In this document: piece by piece, positions 38,622 through 48,005 of the stretch
Layout of the letters: the number at the start of each line of letters is the position of its first letter
How positions within the stretch are numbered: position 1 is the stretch's first letter
Origin: CBDCWQ01 sp965223435
GTDB lineage: Bacteria > Myxococcota > Kuafuiibacteriia > Kuafuiibacteriales > Kuafuiibacteriaceae
Reading direction: 5' to 3'
Length of the DNA stretch: 64,000 nucleotides
NCBI GenBank assembly: GCA_965223435.1
Contig: CBDCWQ010000020.1
Span: 1-64,000, forward strand
Program-made: the position numbers and the translations under genes
Notes under the pieces: generated by a model
Seen by the model: the letters and a program-made list of their open reading frames with translations, nothing else
Told to the model about the DNA's origin: nothing
Databases searched by the model: none

Positions 38622-40336
38622 GGGTGGTGGACCTCGGTGAGGGAGAGTTCGGGGATAAGGCGTTCTACGGTCTGCCTGATTTGTGGACGGGCAAACACCC
38701 CTTTGGCGATTGCGGCCAGCGCAAAACGGCGCTCCCTTCCGCGAATGCTTCTGAGCGCGATGGCCAACAAGGGCATAAGCTCTTCTGTTCGCGCGGGTTC
38801 TTGGAGGACTGCCTCACTCAGGTGACGCAACACGGCTTGTTTCGGTCGGCCCCCGTTTCGAACGCTAAGAAGGGTCCGCGCGAAGAGGTGGTGCACACTC
38901 GATGGTTCGAGTTTGGCTTGCCAGTGTTCTAGGCTCGCGACCAGGGCGTCCCGGACGTCGCTGTACGGTGACTCGGCCATCGCAACCGCCAAACGGGTTT
39001 CTCGGTTGTAAGCGGCATGCGATCGCACGAGGTCCAAGGCTTGCGCACGGACCTCTTGGTGGGGCGAATCCAGCACTTCTCGGAGGAGAAGCGGGGCGGG
39101 ATGGGCGCCGAGGCACGAACACAGCCATTGGGCTGCAAGCTTGCGGGCATCGTGGGCTTTTGCGTCCAGCATACCCAACAGAACGGGATATTCTTCCGGC
39201 CCTGGCGATTTGGCCTGGATCCACTGCAACATGAGCATGGCGACCGGGGACTGACCCTCTTTGACGAGAGCAACGCATGCTTGAAGCTGGATGCGTTCCG
39301 GTCGAACGTGGGTCTCAAAAAGCGTCAACAGCTCGGGGATCGCAGCTTCGTTGTCGGTGGCGAGCAGTTTTGTCCAGTCTTCTGACGAAAGTCGGCCAGG
39401 GCCCTCGATGCGTGAGACCAGTTCTTGGGAAAAGGACTGAACGTCGAGGTGGGGGCTTTGGAACACAGGCCATAACAAACTGAGTTTCAATTCCTTATGC
39501 GAAGGAAGGTGCTCCGATTTCACCCATTCGATGATCCATTCTCGTACGATGGCGTTCTGGGCACGGCCGAGCAAGCTCAGGAGTTCGCCAAGGGCATCTT
39601 TGCTTCGCCAGCTGTCCGGGAAGTGCGGGGCCGGGCCCAGTTCTGTCAGGGTGTGACCTTTGTGGATGACGATCTGGTGGGGTCTACGGGAAAACGCTGG
39701 GTGGCTCCAGTAGAGGACGTGAAACAAACTCCATCGATCCAACAGGACTTCCTGTGAGGGGACATCTTCTTCGGCATACAGATAGAGCGCTTGGCGCATG
39801 AGCGCCCCGTAACGTTCGGGATCTCGAAACCCGATCCTGCGGAAAAACCGGTAGACGCGGCGGCCAAGGTACATGCGCGTGCGAAGCGAGAATTGATCGT
39901 TCGAACGCCATTTTTTCTGATCGGTGGCTACCCGCCGCACCGCGGGGCGAAATCGACCCGCTTTGGGGTCGTAGGCGAGGAACTTCACGATAGAGCGATC
40001 CACCAGGCGATCAAAAGCCACCATGAACTGGAGCATCAGTTGTTCGTCACCCGCTTCTTCAGCCAGTTTGAAGAGCTTTTTGATCAAGGGCCGATGTCCA
40101 GGAAGATCGGTGCCGAGGCGGATGTATTTGACCAGAGCTTTTCGGGCGAAGGGGCGTTTGTCGCGAAGCCACCGCTGTGCGAGGGGCCGAAGCCCGCTCA
40201 GGTGATGGCGGCTCTTGAGAAGCTCGGGGACAAAACGAGGATCGGCATGTTCGAAGAGCTCTTCGATGAGCAGGATGGACCCATGCTCCTCCACGGCCGC
40301 AAGAACATCGCATGGACTCCATGCGGTCAATAACAA
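38618..40336 (-). CDS. Retron accessory HEAT/ARM-repeat protein (572 aa)
   Basis: This is the first gene of the retron operon. The TTG at 40336 is the furthest supportable start and has no strong ribosome site, so the exact N-terminus is uncertain. The protein is almost entirely helical with HEAT/ARM-like repeats, clearest in the second half (PLLLREVLDSPHQEVRAQAL, MAESPYSDVRDALVASLEHW). The middle carries a basic region (LGRRVYRFFRRIGFRDPERY) reminiscent of nucleic-acid-binding surfaces. No enzyme motif was recognised. It overlaps the SWIM gene by 4 bp. Its position and the pairing with a SWIM protein and retron RT match what I recall of type XIII retrons, where it is thought to act with the msDNA in phage defence. 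That role is inferred here. Confidence 0.88.
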   Translation of the reverse strand: MLLTAWSPCDVLAAVEEHGSILLIEELFEHADPRFVPELLKSRHHLSGLRPLAQRWLRDKRPFARKALVKYIRLGTDLPGHRPLIKKLFKLAEEAGDEQLMLQFMVAFDRLVDRSIVKFLAYDPKAGRFRPAVRRVATDQKKWRSNDQFSLRTRMYLGRRVYRFFRRIGFRDPERYGALMRQALYLYAEEDVPSQEVLLDRWSLFHVLYWSHPAFSRRPHQIVIHKGHTLTELGPAPHFPDSWRSKDALGELLSLLGRAQNAIVREWIIEWVKSEHLPSHKELKLSLLWPVFQSPHLDVQSFSQELVSRIEGPGRLSSEDWTKLLATDNEAAIPELLTLFETHVRPERIQLQACVALVKEGQSPVAMLMLQWIQAKSPGPEEYPVLLGMLDAKAHDARKLAAQWLCSCLGAHPAPLLLREVLDSPHQEVRAQALDLVRSHAAYNRETRLAVAMAESPYSDVRDALVASLEHWQAKLEPSSVHHLFARTLLSVRNGGRPKQAVLRHLSEAVLQEPARTEELMPLLAIALRSIRGRERRFALAAIAKGVFARPQIRQTVERLIPELSLTEVHHP

Positions 40337-40538
40337 ACCCCGTCCGTAACCGTGCTCTACCGCTTCGGTGGGGCAACCCCACAGAAACGCAAGCCTAAAA
40401 CCCGCCCGCAGGGCCTATGGGCCGCAGGTATGGGAAGAAGGCCTTCGGCCCCCAAAGGGGCAGATTGGACGAGCCACTCTGGGTCGGGTCTTCGGCGGGC
40501 CAGCGCTTGTCCTGATTCGCCGGGAATGTGGTCTCGTC

Positions 40539-42635
40539 TTACTCTTGTTTGTCGCGAGCCAGGGCGACCCTTGCGACCCAGGCGCTTCCTCCAGGTAGAT
40601 CGGAAAGTCCCTCGCCTGCGAAGACAAACCCATCGCCAGAAACTGCTTTGATGTTGGTGATGGAAGACCAGTTCTCGTTCGTTGGTCGGAGTTCGCGCCC
40701 GTTCGCATTCCACAGAATGCCCTCCGTGGTTCGAAACCCAACAAAACCAGCGGTGGTGCGCCCGTTGGCGGACATGGCGTTCACGGCGCTTAACCCCTTG
40801 CTCAGCACTTTCAGTTTTCCGCCCGTGCGCCACCGAAAGGCTTGCTGAAAGTCACCTACGCTGACCGAACCCGCGACTACGGACTTGTTGTCGGATACGG
40901 CCGTCGGAAAGATAAGCGTGAAGTGGTCGGCATGGCGCACCGCTTCGTTGAATTCAGAAACGGGGACCTCACCAAGTCTCGGTGACCATGTATACAGATG
41001 GTACTTGTCTTTGGCGATCTCACGTCGATACACAACTTCCGAGCCGTTTGCGGAAATTGAGATAATTTGTCCTTCGCCGATGGGCTGCATACCCCTTGCG
41101 TTTGTCCACACAAACATACTCTTGGCGGTGTGCGCGGTCCCCCCGCGCACACCGGCCACCACGCCACCGTCATCGGAAATATGGGTGGGCGAAGTAAATG
41201 CGAAGCCTTCGCGAGGCAGGTCTATTCTGCCGCCTTTTTCGCTCCAGACAAATCCGGTCTCGCGAGGACCGGCGAGACTCACGCGTCCCGCCACGATCTT
41301 GTTGTTGGAAACTGCTTGGGGAATGACTCTAAGGAACTGCTCCGGCCTCCGCTCTTGGGCAAAGATCAGGGTGGCCAAGTCCACGGCGCCTTGCGCCTTT
41401 GTCCACAAATACCCTCCTTTGCCGTCCTTGCCGAATTTGAGCCCTACGATGGCAGACGCATCTTTGGACATCGCGTAGACCCGTTGGGTTGTGAAGTCCC
41501 CAGCGGGTTCGAGCTGCTCAAAGCGGATTTGTGGGAACTTTGGACCGGGTGCATGTGCACCCGCTGGAATGGCTCTCCAGTTGACGCGCAGTGAATCAAT
41601 GTTGATTTCGTTGGCGCGGACGCGGATTTGAAAACCGGTCGGCGAGGGGCTGTAAATTGCGTTTGAGCCGGTGGTCCTCCAGTGCCCGCGGCCTTCGATG
41701 GAAGTGAAGTACTGCGGTGTGGCGTCGCCAAAACCGCAGGCGGATGTGTCGACATCGCTCACATAAACCCCCGGTTCGTCCTCGTGCGGACGCCACTTTG
41801 AAGCGCTGGTCCCGGTACACATGTTGGGCTTCGAGTCGGCCCGCCCGGTGGCCTGCCAGTTGACGTGCCATCCCCACGCATTTGCTTTGGCTGCCGTGAG
41901 GCCACGGAACGTGATGTAGAGCCGAAATTTGTCCTGCTGAGGGTGGTAAATGGCGGATTGACCGGTTGCCATCCAGTGCCTGGTACGCCCCCCAAGGGAT
42001 GCAAAGTAGAGGGGCCTCTGCGCGGAATCGGGGTATGCTCTGTGGCACGTGCTCGTATCGACATCCAAATAAACAGCGTGTTTTTTGTAGTCCTTCCAAT
42101 TTGTGCGCCCCACAGCCGTCTGACCGATACAAGGATCTTGACCTTTTGGATCGGCTTGCCAGTTGACGTGCCAGCGTTTCGCCTCTGCATCCTCAGGCGT
42201 CGCCGCGGTCCGGAGGTATATCCGAAAGCCTTTGGGTGTTGCACGGTAAATTGCGCTGGGGCCTAGAGCTTCCTCGTGGCCCTCTTGGCCCCCAAGCGCC
42301 GTCGAGTAGATGGGTGCCGCCTGGTATCCGCAGGCGGAAGTATCCACGTCGACGTACATGCCCTGGTCTCCATACTTCACCCAGCCGGTGGCGCCCGGGA
42401 CGGTTTTGCCCATACAACGGTCAACCTCTTTGCCGTTGTATGGCGTCGCCGCCTCGTCCGCCCCATTGAGCGTCGAGGTTGACAGCGCCTCGACCCCCGG
42501 TTGTTCGTCGAAATCGGCCGCCCCACATGCCAGCAGGGCTGTGCAAGCACCCCAGCAGAGTGTCTTGGCCCAAAGTTGGATCCCGTTGGTGTGCGCTAAT
42601 CGTGTCTGCCCTTCCTGAGCTTGTATATCCCACAT
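40539..42635 (-). CDS. Lipoprotein with three ~95-aa repeats and HAF-type propeller repeats
   Basis: The start is uncertain. ATG 42635 is used, but a TTG at 42665 is also open and neither has a clear ribosome site. A lipoprotein signal ends in TALLACG. Residues about 75-370 hold three repeats with Y.DVDTSACG, an ALGG/SLGG/SIEG turn, SAIY and RWHVNW-type endings, a domain I cannot name with confidence. The second half has repeated AMSKDASAIVG, ISDDGGVVAG, AVSDNKSVVAG and MSANGRTTAG units with W(T/S) and GG elements, as in the HAF-type extracellular repeats that form beta-propellers. It is likely anchored to the outer membrane. It stands alone, about 200 bp upstream of the retron operon, with no evident functional link to it. 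Confidence 0.8.
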   Translation of the reverse strand: MWDIQAQEGQTRLAHTNGIQLWAKTLCWGACTALLACGAADFDEQPGVEALSTSTLNGADEAATPYNGKEVDRCMGKTVPGATGWVKYGDQGMYVDVDTSACGYQAAPIYSTALGGQEGHEEALGPSAIYRATPKGFRIYLRTAATPEDAEAKRWHVNWQADPKGQDPCIGQTAVGRTNWKDYKKHAVYLDVDTSTCHRAYPDSAQRPLYFASLGGRTRHWMATGQSAIYHPQQDKFRLYITFRGLTAAKANAWGWHVNWQATGRADSKPNMCTGTSASKWRPHEDEPGVYVSDVDTSACGFGDATPQYFTSIEGRGHWRTTGSNAIYSPSPTGFQIRVRANEINIDSLRVNWRAIPAGAHAPGPKFPQIRFEQLEPAGDFTTQRVYAMSKDASAIVGLKFGKDGKGGYLWTKAQGAVDLATLIFAQERRPEQFLRVIPQAVSNNKIVAGRVSLAGPRETGFVWSEKGGRIDLPREGFAFTSPTHISDDGGVVAGVRGGTAHTAKSMFVWTNARGMQPIGEGQIISISANGSEVVYRREIAKDKYHLYTWSPRLGEVPVSEFNEAVRHADHFTLIFPTAVSDNKSVVAGSVSVGDFQQAFRWRTGGKLKVLSKGLSAVNAMSANGRTTAGFVGFRTTEGILWNANGRELRPTNENWSSITNIKAVSGDGFVFAGEGLSDLPGGSAWVARVALARDKQE

Positions 42636-42789
42636 GGTCGCATCGTTAAGCAGGTTCTGCGCCAATAACGCATGCGGCGAAACCTATGGCCTATTTACGC
42701 AACCAAGAGGCTGATCCGGCGTTTTGGTGTCCCATTTTGGAGACAGCTGCGCCCAAACGGGGACAGAAGCTCAGCCAGGCGGGCCCTTT

Positions 42790-43485
42790 TCAAGCGGGGA
42801 AAGGGTCGCCCAAGTTGGGTAAGGCGTAGTCGTTGCGAATGCGGCGGATAATTTGATTGAGGTAGGAGCGTGTAATCTTTGCATCTACGGCCGCCCAGCT
42901 CACGTTTCCTCGTCGGCTAAGCAAGAGCCGGTTGACATAGAGTCGCTCGAAGTCTCGCAAGACTGCTTCCCGTGCCTCTTTGAACGGCACGGAGATCGAG
43001 GGTACAGGAATTGTAGCGGGCACCACGATTTCGCGGGTCTTTGTGTGCGGATCGGCACCATCGCCGGGAGCCTGGGCGATGGGTGATGGGGCGGAATCAG
43101 GCGACGACGATGCTAGGCCGGGAGAAGCGTCAGCTTCTGAGGCTTTTTTCTCCCAAAGTGCGATCGTCGTCTCCCCGATCTCGAAACTCGAGCCGACCGT
43201 GAGTGAAGAGCGCTGGACCAGAATGCCCTCCAGGAGGACCCCGTTGGTGGCTCCGAGGTCGATGACCAGGATCTTTCGGTCCCGTTCCCATATTTGAACG
43301 TGTTTTCTGGATACCGTAGGATCCGTCAGAACCAGATCATTGTGCGTGTCCCGGCCGATGTTGAGGGTGTCTCCAGACACCTCTATTCGACGACCACAGT
43401 CTGGCCCCGCGACAACGCAGACTTCCAAACTTGATAAGGTCGAGGACGCTTGATTCCTTCGAGTATAGGGATTTGTTTCAGACAT
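42790..43485 (-). CDS. FHA-domain protein with Fis-like helix-turn-helix tail
   Basis: ATG 43485 lies 9 bases after GGAG. The frame is open 17 codons further upstream without a better site. Residues about 20-110 form an FHA phosphothreonine-binding domain with the expected order: LNIGRDTHNDLVL, SRKHVQI and DLGATNGVLLEG (Arg, Ser-His and Asn of the binding loops present). A Pro/Ala/Ser linker follows, then a C-terminal HTH reading RGNVSWAAVDAKITRSYLNQII, which matches the Fis-type pattern of bacterial enhancer-binding proteins (GN..AA......R..L). The central AAA+ domain of such proteins is absent, so this is a stand-alone phospho-dependent DNA-binding or adaptor protein. FHA/Fis proteins are common in Myxococcota. 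Confidence 0.88.
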   Translation of the reverse strand: MSETNPYTRRNQASSTLSSLEVCVVAGPDCGRRIEVSGDTLNIGRDTHNDLVLTDPTVSRKHVQIWERDRKILVIDLGATNGVLLEGILVQRSSLTVGSSFEIGETTIALWEKKASEADASPGLASSSPDSAPSPIAQAPGDGADPHTKTREIVVPATIPVPSISVPFKEAREAVLRDFERLYVNRLLLSRRGNVSWAAVDAKITRSYLNQIIRRIRNDYALPNLGDPFPA

Positions 43486-44055
43486 GTGGCTTTTCTCCGC
43501 TCGGCCAGCTGCCGAGATGGAAAGGGATAATGGCAAGGCATATGCCGCCCTCTAAATCCTCGAAATGCGGTCCTGTGGGCCCGGCGGAATGTGCACCCAG
43601 GGTCTACGGGGCGCCATGTGTAGATGGCTCTTCGGGATGCGCCCGTTCCTGTTCGGAACGGGTTTTTGAGCTTTGTGGTTCACAAGCCTGCCAAGGTAGA
43701 TTGTTTTTAGAGATCTGAGGTCTTCCGCGTGAGCCGCCGCACAGAAGGAGGCCAGGATGAAGTCCTTAAAAAGGGTGGGGCACAAATGAGGTCCATATCT
43801 CGTCGACCGTCTCCTCAAAGCGTGCGAACTTGGTCGCCTCGGCATGTCCTTGAATGACGTGGAGCTTCGAGAGCGTCAAACCGGCGTCCTTGCCGAGCTT
43901 ATCGATGACTTGTGCGGCGTGGGTTGCCCTTTGTATTGCGGCGGCTCACGCCGAGATGATTTGTACGATCGGGAGGGCGTAGCCTCGACCGCGTGCTAGA
44001 GCAACTTGTCTTACCGGTGGATCGGTTTGGTCATGGTTGAATCGGTTCGGTGGTG
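43486..44055. other. 570-bp region with a possible TGA-interrupted small ORF
   Basis: On the + strand, AAGGAGG (43745-43751) sits 5 bp before ATG 43757. Ten codons follow (MKSLKRVGHK), then TGA (43787-43789), and the same frame stays open for 69 more codons to TAG 43997-43999. The downstream part looks protein-like (VELRERQTGVLAELIDDL, then CGVGCPLYCGG). It could be a short leader peptide, a decayed gene, or read-through. No family was recognised. Nothing else convincing is seen in this stretch. Confidence 0.4.
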
Positions 44056-44349
44056 TCAGTCGGCAAACTTGGTGTGGACCGGGAACTTTGATTTCCCGCT
44101 GGCTGCCTTTTTCAGGAGCTTCAGTTCTTTTTCCAGTTCTTGGGCGTGTGCTTGGTTTTCGGACAGCTGCAGTCGGATTTTTTCTAGTTCTGACCTCAAG
44201 GCTTGGTTTTCTTTGATGGCTCGAAGTGGGGTTCCGTCATGGTTTTCGTCGAGCGCGTCGCCTGTGGCTTTGCCGCGCAAGAACCCCGCGAGAAAGAACG
44301 TCGCCGCGCCTAGAATGGACGCCAAGATCATCCCCAGCTGAATACTCAT
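44056..44349 (-). CDS. Small membrane protein with coiled coil (97 aa)
   Basis: One N-terminal transmembrane helix (LGMILASILGAATFFLAGFL) is followed by a polar stretch and a coiled coil (NQALRSELEKIRLQLSENQ, then AQELEKELKLLKK). The ATG overlaps the stop codon of the OmpA-domain gene (ATGA) and lies close behind AGGAGAGAGG, so the two are coexpressed. No family was recognised. The layout suggests an inner-membrane partner of the OmpA-like protein. Confidence 0.8.
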   Translation of the reverse strand: MSIQLGMILASILGAATFFLAGFLRGKATGDALDENHDGTPLRAIKENQALRSELEKIRLQLSENQAHAQELEKELKLLKKAASGKSKFPVHTKFAD

Positions 44350-45107
44350 TTTTCCTCTCTCCTGAGCTCGATCCAGACCACCTCAACTCGGCGGTTTCGA
44401 ACCCGTTCTAAGGGCTTATTCCCAATTTCCGGCAGTTTGTCCTGACCCAAAGCGACAATTTCGAAGCGCTTAGAGGCAACTCCGAGCGCGTTAAGGTGTC
44501 TCCCTACCTCGGCCGCGCGTTTGTGGCTGAGGGCTCGGTTGTATTCCGGCGAGCCCTTTTTGTCGGCGTGCCCTTGGAGCGCAATGCGCCGATCGGGGTT
44601 TTCGGCGAGGACTTGTGCGATGGTCCTCACGGCTTTTTTGGCGCGAGGTCCAAGAACCCAGCTGCCGAGTTTAAAGCGGATTTGGGGAAAGGGGCTTGGG
44701 GTTGCTTGGTTGCGGCTTTTTTCCTTCTTGGCTAGATGGTCGCTGCTTTTTGGGGGCTTTGGTTTGCTACCCGCCGTGGTTCGGCCTGAGCTTGTGGTTC
44801 CGGTTTTTATTTGTTGCGTTGGGGTCGAGGCGCGTGTGGTCGTTTGGGTTGTGTTTGACTCGGACCCGCGGCCTGCATTCTCGGCTGACGGGTGTATGGT
44901 CTGGGTGAAACGGTTCGTTTTGTGGGTACCGATCAGGCTGCGTCTTTTTTGGGGAGCCGTGTTGCTTTCCTGGAGCCGAACTTCGTGAAGCCCGGCCTTT
45001 TTTGTACCTGTCCATCGCGGCACAAGCACAAGATTCAAAAATGCAACATCGGCCATGCCAAAGAGAACGAGTGCATAAAAAGCAAGCTGGCTGCTTCCTC
45101 GCTCCAT
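44346..45107 (-). CDS. Membrane-anchored OmpA-like peptidoglycan-binding protein
   Basis: ATG 45107 follows AGGAGA at a good distance. An N-terminal hydrophobic helix (YALVLFGMADVAFLNLVLV) anchors the protein. About 110 residues of Ser/Thr/Lys-rich linker span the periplasm. Residues about 148-250 are an OmpA C-terminal domain (IALQGHADKKGSPEYN, LSHKRAAEVGRHL, RNRRVEV) that binds peptidoglycan. The topology resembles MotB- and TolR-type stator anchors but no partner motor gene is present. It is translationally coupled to the small coiled-coil membrane protein that follows. Confidence 0.9.
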   Translation of the reverse strand: MERGSSQLAFYALVLFGMADVAFLNLVLVPRWTGTKKAGLHEVRLQESNTAPQKRRSLIGTHKTNRFTQTIHPSAENAGRGSESNTTQTTTRASTPTQQIKTGTTSSGRTTAGSKPKPPKSSDHLAKKEKSRNQATPSPFPQIRFKLGSWVLGPRAKKAVRTIAQVLAENPDRRIALQGHADKKGSPEYNRALSHKRAAEVGRHLNALGVASKRFEIVALGQDKLPEIGNKPLERVRNRRVEVVWIELRREEK

Positions 45108-46145
45108 TAGGTCTCCTGGACTTGGGAGGGGCGCTCTCGCTTCGTTAGATTTTCGCTATGTATTCTCAGAACCACCAAACAATCCCGGAGCTCACCCGTT
45201 CCATGGGATGAATCCCGGAACTCACCCTCCTTGATTCGAACAGGGTCGCGTGGTGTGGGTGAGCGGACGTCGACCCAAATGCTCCATAGACTTAGTTCAC
45301 CACGAATGCAGAACGTCCGGCAAGCAAGCTCACTGATTTGTACCGAACGGTTGGAATGAGCGACTCTGGTCAGAGGCTCGGTTTTTCTGCTGATGGGTCT
45401 CGTGGTCGGTATGGCTCGTAAACCCACGTACCCACAAACGCCGAATCAGAGCCACTATCCCACAAGGGCGCCGGATCGTGCGCCCTTGGAGCATAGCGCG
45501 CACAAACACACATTCGAAGGAGCGGAAGATCCGTTACGAAGGCCCAACGAGCCGCAGCGCGTTCCAAAAGAAACGTGCAAGGCATCCTTGAAGGGGAAGG
45601 CTCACACAAATGTGCATTTTTCCGAGGCGAATGCGCGAGCGAGGACCTCGCTATTTTCGACCGTACGATATGGTTTCGCGAGCGGGCGGCGCCAGGGAAC
45701 AACGCCTAGGCGTGTGACATGGTGTTCTTGCTGGAAGTCATGAAAGCGGTGTTCGTACAGGTGCGTATTCAGAGCGTATGAATAAGCGCAGGATGTGTGG
45801 CATAATGAGTTCGCCTTTGGGGGCCTGCTTCAAGCCTAAAACATGGGGATGCAACCATACTTTTCGTTCACGAAGCGTGAGGTGACCTGCTTATATGTCG
45901 ACTGAGGGTGACGCCGACGCACAGTGTCACCGTAGATCTAAAACCAGGAACGTCGTATACGTTTTACAACGCAAGCGCGAATAAAGATGCGTCGTTCTCA
46001 GAACAAAAATCTCATCCAAGAGAACTCTACCCTTGCCCATTCAGCACGCCTGTTGCTGTGGGACTCTACACATCGCAGGACTCCTTTTCAGCGATTCTGG
46101 TTTACTGGAATCAATTCAGGAGCCTTCTCCGGCTAGGATTACAAC
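45108..46145. other. About 1 kb without a convincing gene
   Basis: Several 80-115-codon frames exist on both strands but none has protein-like composition plus a supported start. Two copies of a cccgg(a)(g/a)ctcaccc motif lie at 45182-45231. The divergent promoters for the OmpA pair and the Hpt operon should lie here. The base composition near 45740-46130 is more AT-rich than the neighbouring genes, as expected for regulatory DNA. Confidence 0.4.
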
Positions 46146-47975
46146 ATGGGCTTTTTCTCACGACTCTTTGGAAAGGACGATGCGGCCGATGAGACCGCAA
46201 AGCCGGATGCGCCTACGCCGCCCGATGCGGGTAGCAAGAACGCCAAGCGCTCGAGCCCCAAGGGCCAAAAGGCCTCCGCCGGTGGGCAGCAGAGCATCAA
46301 GACCGACCCTAAGGTCAAAGCAACCAAACCAGCATCTCCGATCAAGCTGAAACCGTCCAAGCTCGGAAAAAAGGGTCCCGCAGCGCAAGCGAAGAAGAAG
46401 CCGCCTGTTCTCCCAAAAAAGGAGAAAAGTGGAAATGAACCTTCTTCGGTACAGTCGGGAAAAGAGGCGAAGGCGGCAGCCGATCACGTAAAGCCTGCAC
46501 CGCCAAGATCTACGCCGCAAAAAAAGACGGCAAGGCCTTCTACTAGCTCGGTCAGCGTAACCGCGGCTCCGAATCAAGGGAGCGCTGGGTTAAGAAGTCA
46601 ACCGCCTCCACCGCCTCCGCCCTTGCCGAAGCAGCCCGTGTCACGTGTGAGTGCAAACGGCGGAGGCCTGGACGTGATCCGATCTCCGGAGCTCGACCTT
46701 CCGGTCGACCAACCGACCATGATCGATACGCGGTCCCCGTTCTTGAGCCAGAGCGATGTTTTGGGCCAAGCGGGAAAAACCGCTGGCGCTGCTGTTTTGG
46801 GGCCGGGCACAGGCGACCTTGGCATCGACGAAGAACCGGATCTATGGGCCACGTGTGTTGGACCTGTTCCTGATGCGCTGATCAACAAAACGGACGTTTC
46901 CGCCAAGCCTCCGTCCGCCGAGACGACAAAACCAAAAAATGGTGCGTTGCCCAAACCGACAAACGGGAGCAGCGCCGCCAGCGCTTCGGCTTCTTCGACC
47001 TCACAAGAAGGAGAAGAGGGCGTTGATGGCTTTATCGATGATCTTCTTTCGGGTTTCGATTCCATCATGTCCGATTCGGACGTCTCCGAGCAGAAATTCG
47101 ACCTTTCCGCACAAGAGGATCAAGAACCTGCTCAGGAAGTCATCACCTTGTTCACCGACATCGCCGCAAATTATCTCAAACCGGTCCGAAACATGATGAT
47201 TGAGCTGGAGTGGGGTGAGGTTGGAAAAGAATGGGTCGATATCTGTGGCCCATCGGTCCACGCTATCAAAAGCGCTGCAGAACAGATCGGGTTCGGCAGT
47301 ATGTTCACGACTCTCGAGGACTTTGAGAACAAGTTGCAGGCTGCCGGTAAAACCTCGGGCGCGACGATTGGCGGCGCGGAGCGAGAGTCTCTCATTGCGG
47401 CTTACAATCTTGTGGCCAAGAGCGTTCCGGATGCGTTCAACATTGATAGTGAGAAGGACCGACGGGAGTCAGTCATCATTCATTCCCTGTTGCTACAGGT
47501 GCCCAATGTTCGCAAGGTCACAATAGACAAGCTTTATGCTGCGGGGCTCACGGATCTGAACGCGCTGTTTTTGGCTCAGCCCGGTGACCTTTCGGCCACA
47601 ACGGGGATTCCTCTGTCCCTGGCTATGAAACTGGTCGAGAAGTTTCAGGCCTATCGCACTGAAGCTAGGTCTGAAGTGACGAAAAAAGGAGAATCTTCAG
47701 CGAGCGCCAAGGTCAAGAAGCTCGCCGACAAGCTTAGGGCACAGCAAAACGAATTCAAGGGTCTCAGCAAATCCTGGGACAAAAATACGAGCGCCAACAA
47801 AAAGCGATTGCGACGGGCGCGTGAAGAAACATTGCTTCAGATCAATATCGCCCTGGCCCAACTTGGGCATGTAGTGGTGGTCAAAGACTTGGAGCGACTG
47901 ACATTCGATCGTAAGACTGAGCGTTTGGATACTTTTTTTGAGGAACTGGACTCAGAAGAGGGACCAGCGATTTAG
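46146..47975 (+). CDS. Hpt-like and helix-hairpin-helix protein with long Pro/Lys-rich N-terminus
   Basis: The protein starts MGFFSRLFGKDD, an amphipathic helix of the kind used for membrane association. A disordered Lys/Pro/Ala-rich region of about 300 residues with a polyproline tract follows. Residues about 340-410 resemble a histidine phosphotransfer bundle (CGPSVHAIKSAAEQIGFGSM, with the His in the HxxK position). Residues about 450-505 are a helix-hairpin-helix-like pair (VPNVRKVTIDKLYAAGLTDL, then TGIPLSLAMKLVEKF). A basic coiled coil ends the protein. It heads an apparent operon with pentapeptide-repeat and bactofilin genes, 30 bp before the next start. The role is probably scaffolding or signalling at the cytoskeleton, which is inference from context. 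Confidence 0.82.
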   Translation: MGFFSRLFGKDDAADETAKPDAPTPPDAGSKNAKRSSPKGQKASAGGQQSIKTDPKVKATKPASPIKLKPSKLGKKGPAAQAKKKPPVLPKKEKSGNEPSSVQSGKEAKAAADHVKPAPPRSTPQKKTARPSTSSVSVTAAPNQGSAGLRSQPPPPPPPLPKQPVSRVSANGGGLDVIRSPELDLPVDQPTMIDTRSPFLSQSDVLGQAGKTAGAAVLGPGTGDLGIDEEPDLWATCVGPVPDALINKTDVSAKPPSAETTKPKNGALPKPTNGSSAASASASSTSQEGEEGVDGFIDDLLSGFDSIMSDSDVSEQKFDLSAQEDQEPAQEVITLFTDIAANYLKPVRNMMIELEWGEVGKEWVDICGPSVHAIKSAAEQIGFGSMFTTLEDFENKLQAAGKTSGATIGGAERESLIAAYNLVAKSVPDAFNIDSEKDRRESVIIHSLLLQVPNVRKVTIDKLYAAGLTDLNALFLAQPGDLSATTGIPLSLAMKLVEKFQAYRTEARSEVTKKGESSASAKVKKLADKLRAQQNEFKGLSKSWDKNTSANKKRLRRAREETLLQINIALAQLGHVVVVKDLERLTFDRKTERLDTFFEELDSEEGPAI

Positions 47976-48005
47976 TTCTGGCAAGGTACGGAGGCAATAA
48001 TATCC

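Noticed and set aside
43757..43999. Selenoprotein reading through TGA 43787
   Set aside because: No known selenoprotein family matches and no convincing SECIS-type hairpin follows the TGA. Kept only as a low-interest finding.
45225..45245. tRNA-like T-loop (gattcgaac)
   Set aside because: The flanking bases do not form a T-stem and no acceptor or anticodon arm can be built around it.
45908..46192. 94-codon + strand frame before the Hpt/HHH gene
   Set aside because: It runs into the next gene in another frame, has no ribosome site, and shows no recognisable domain.
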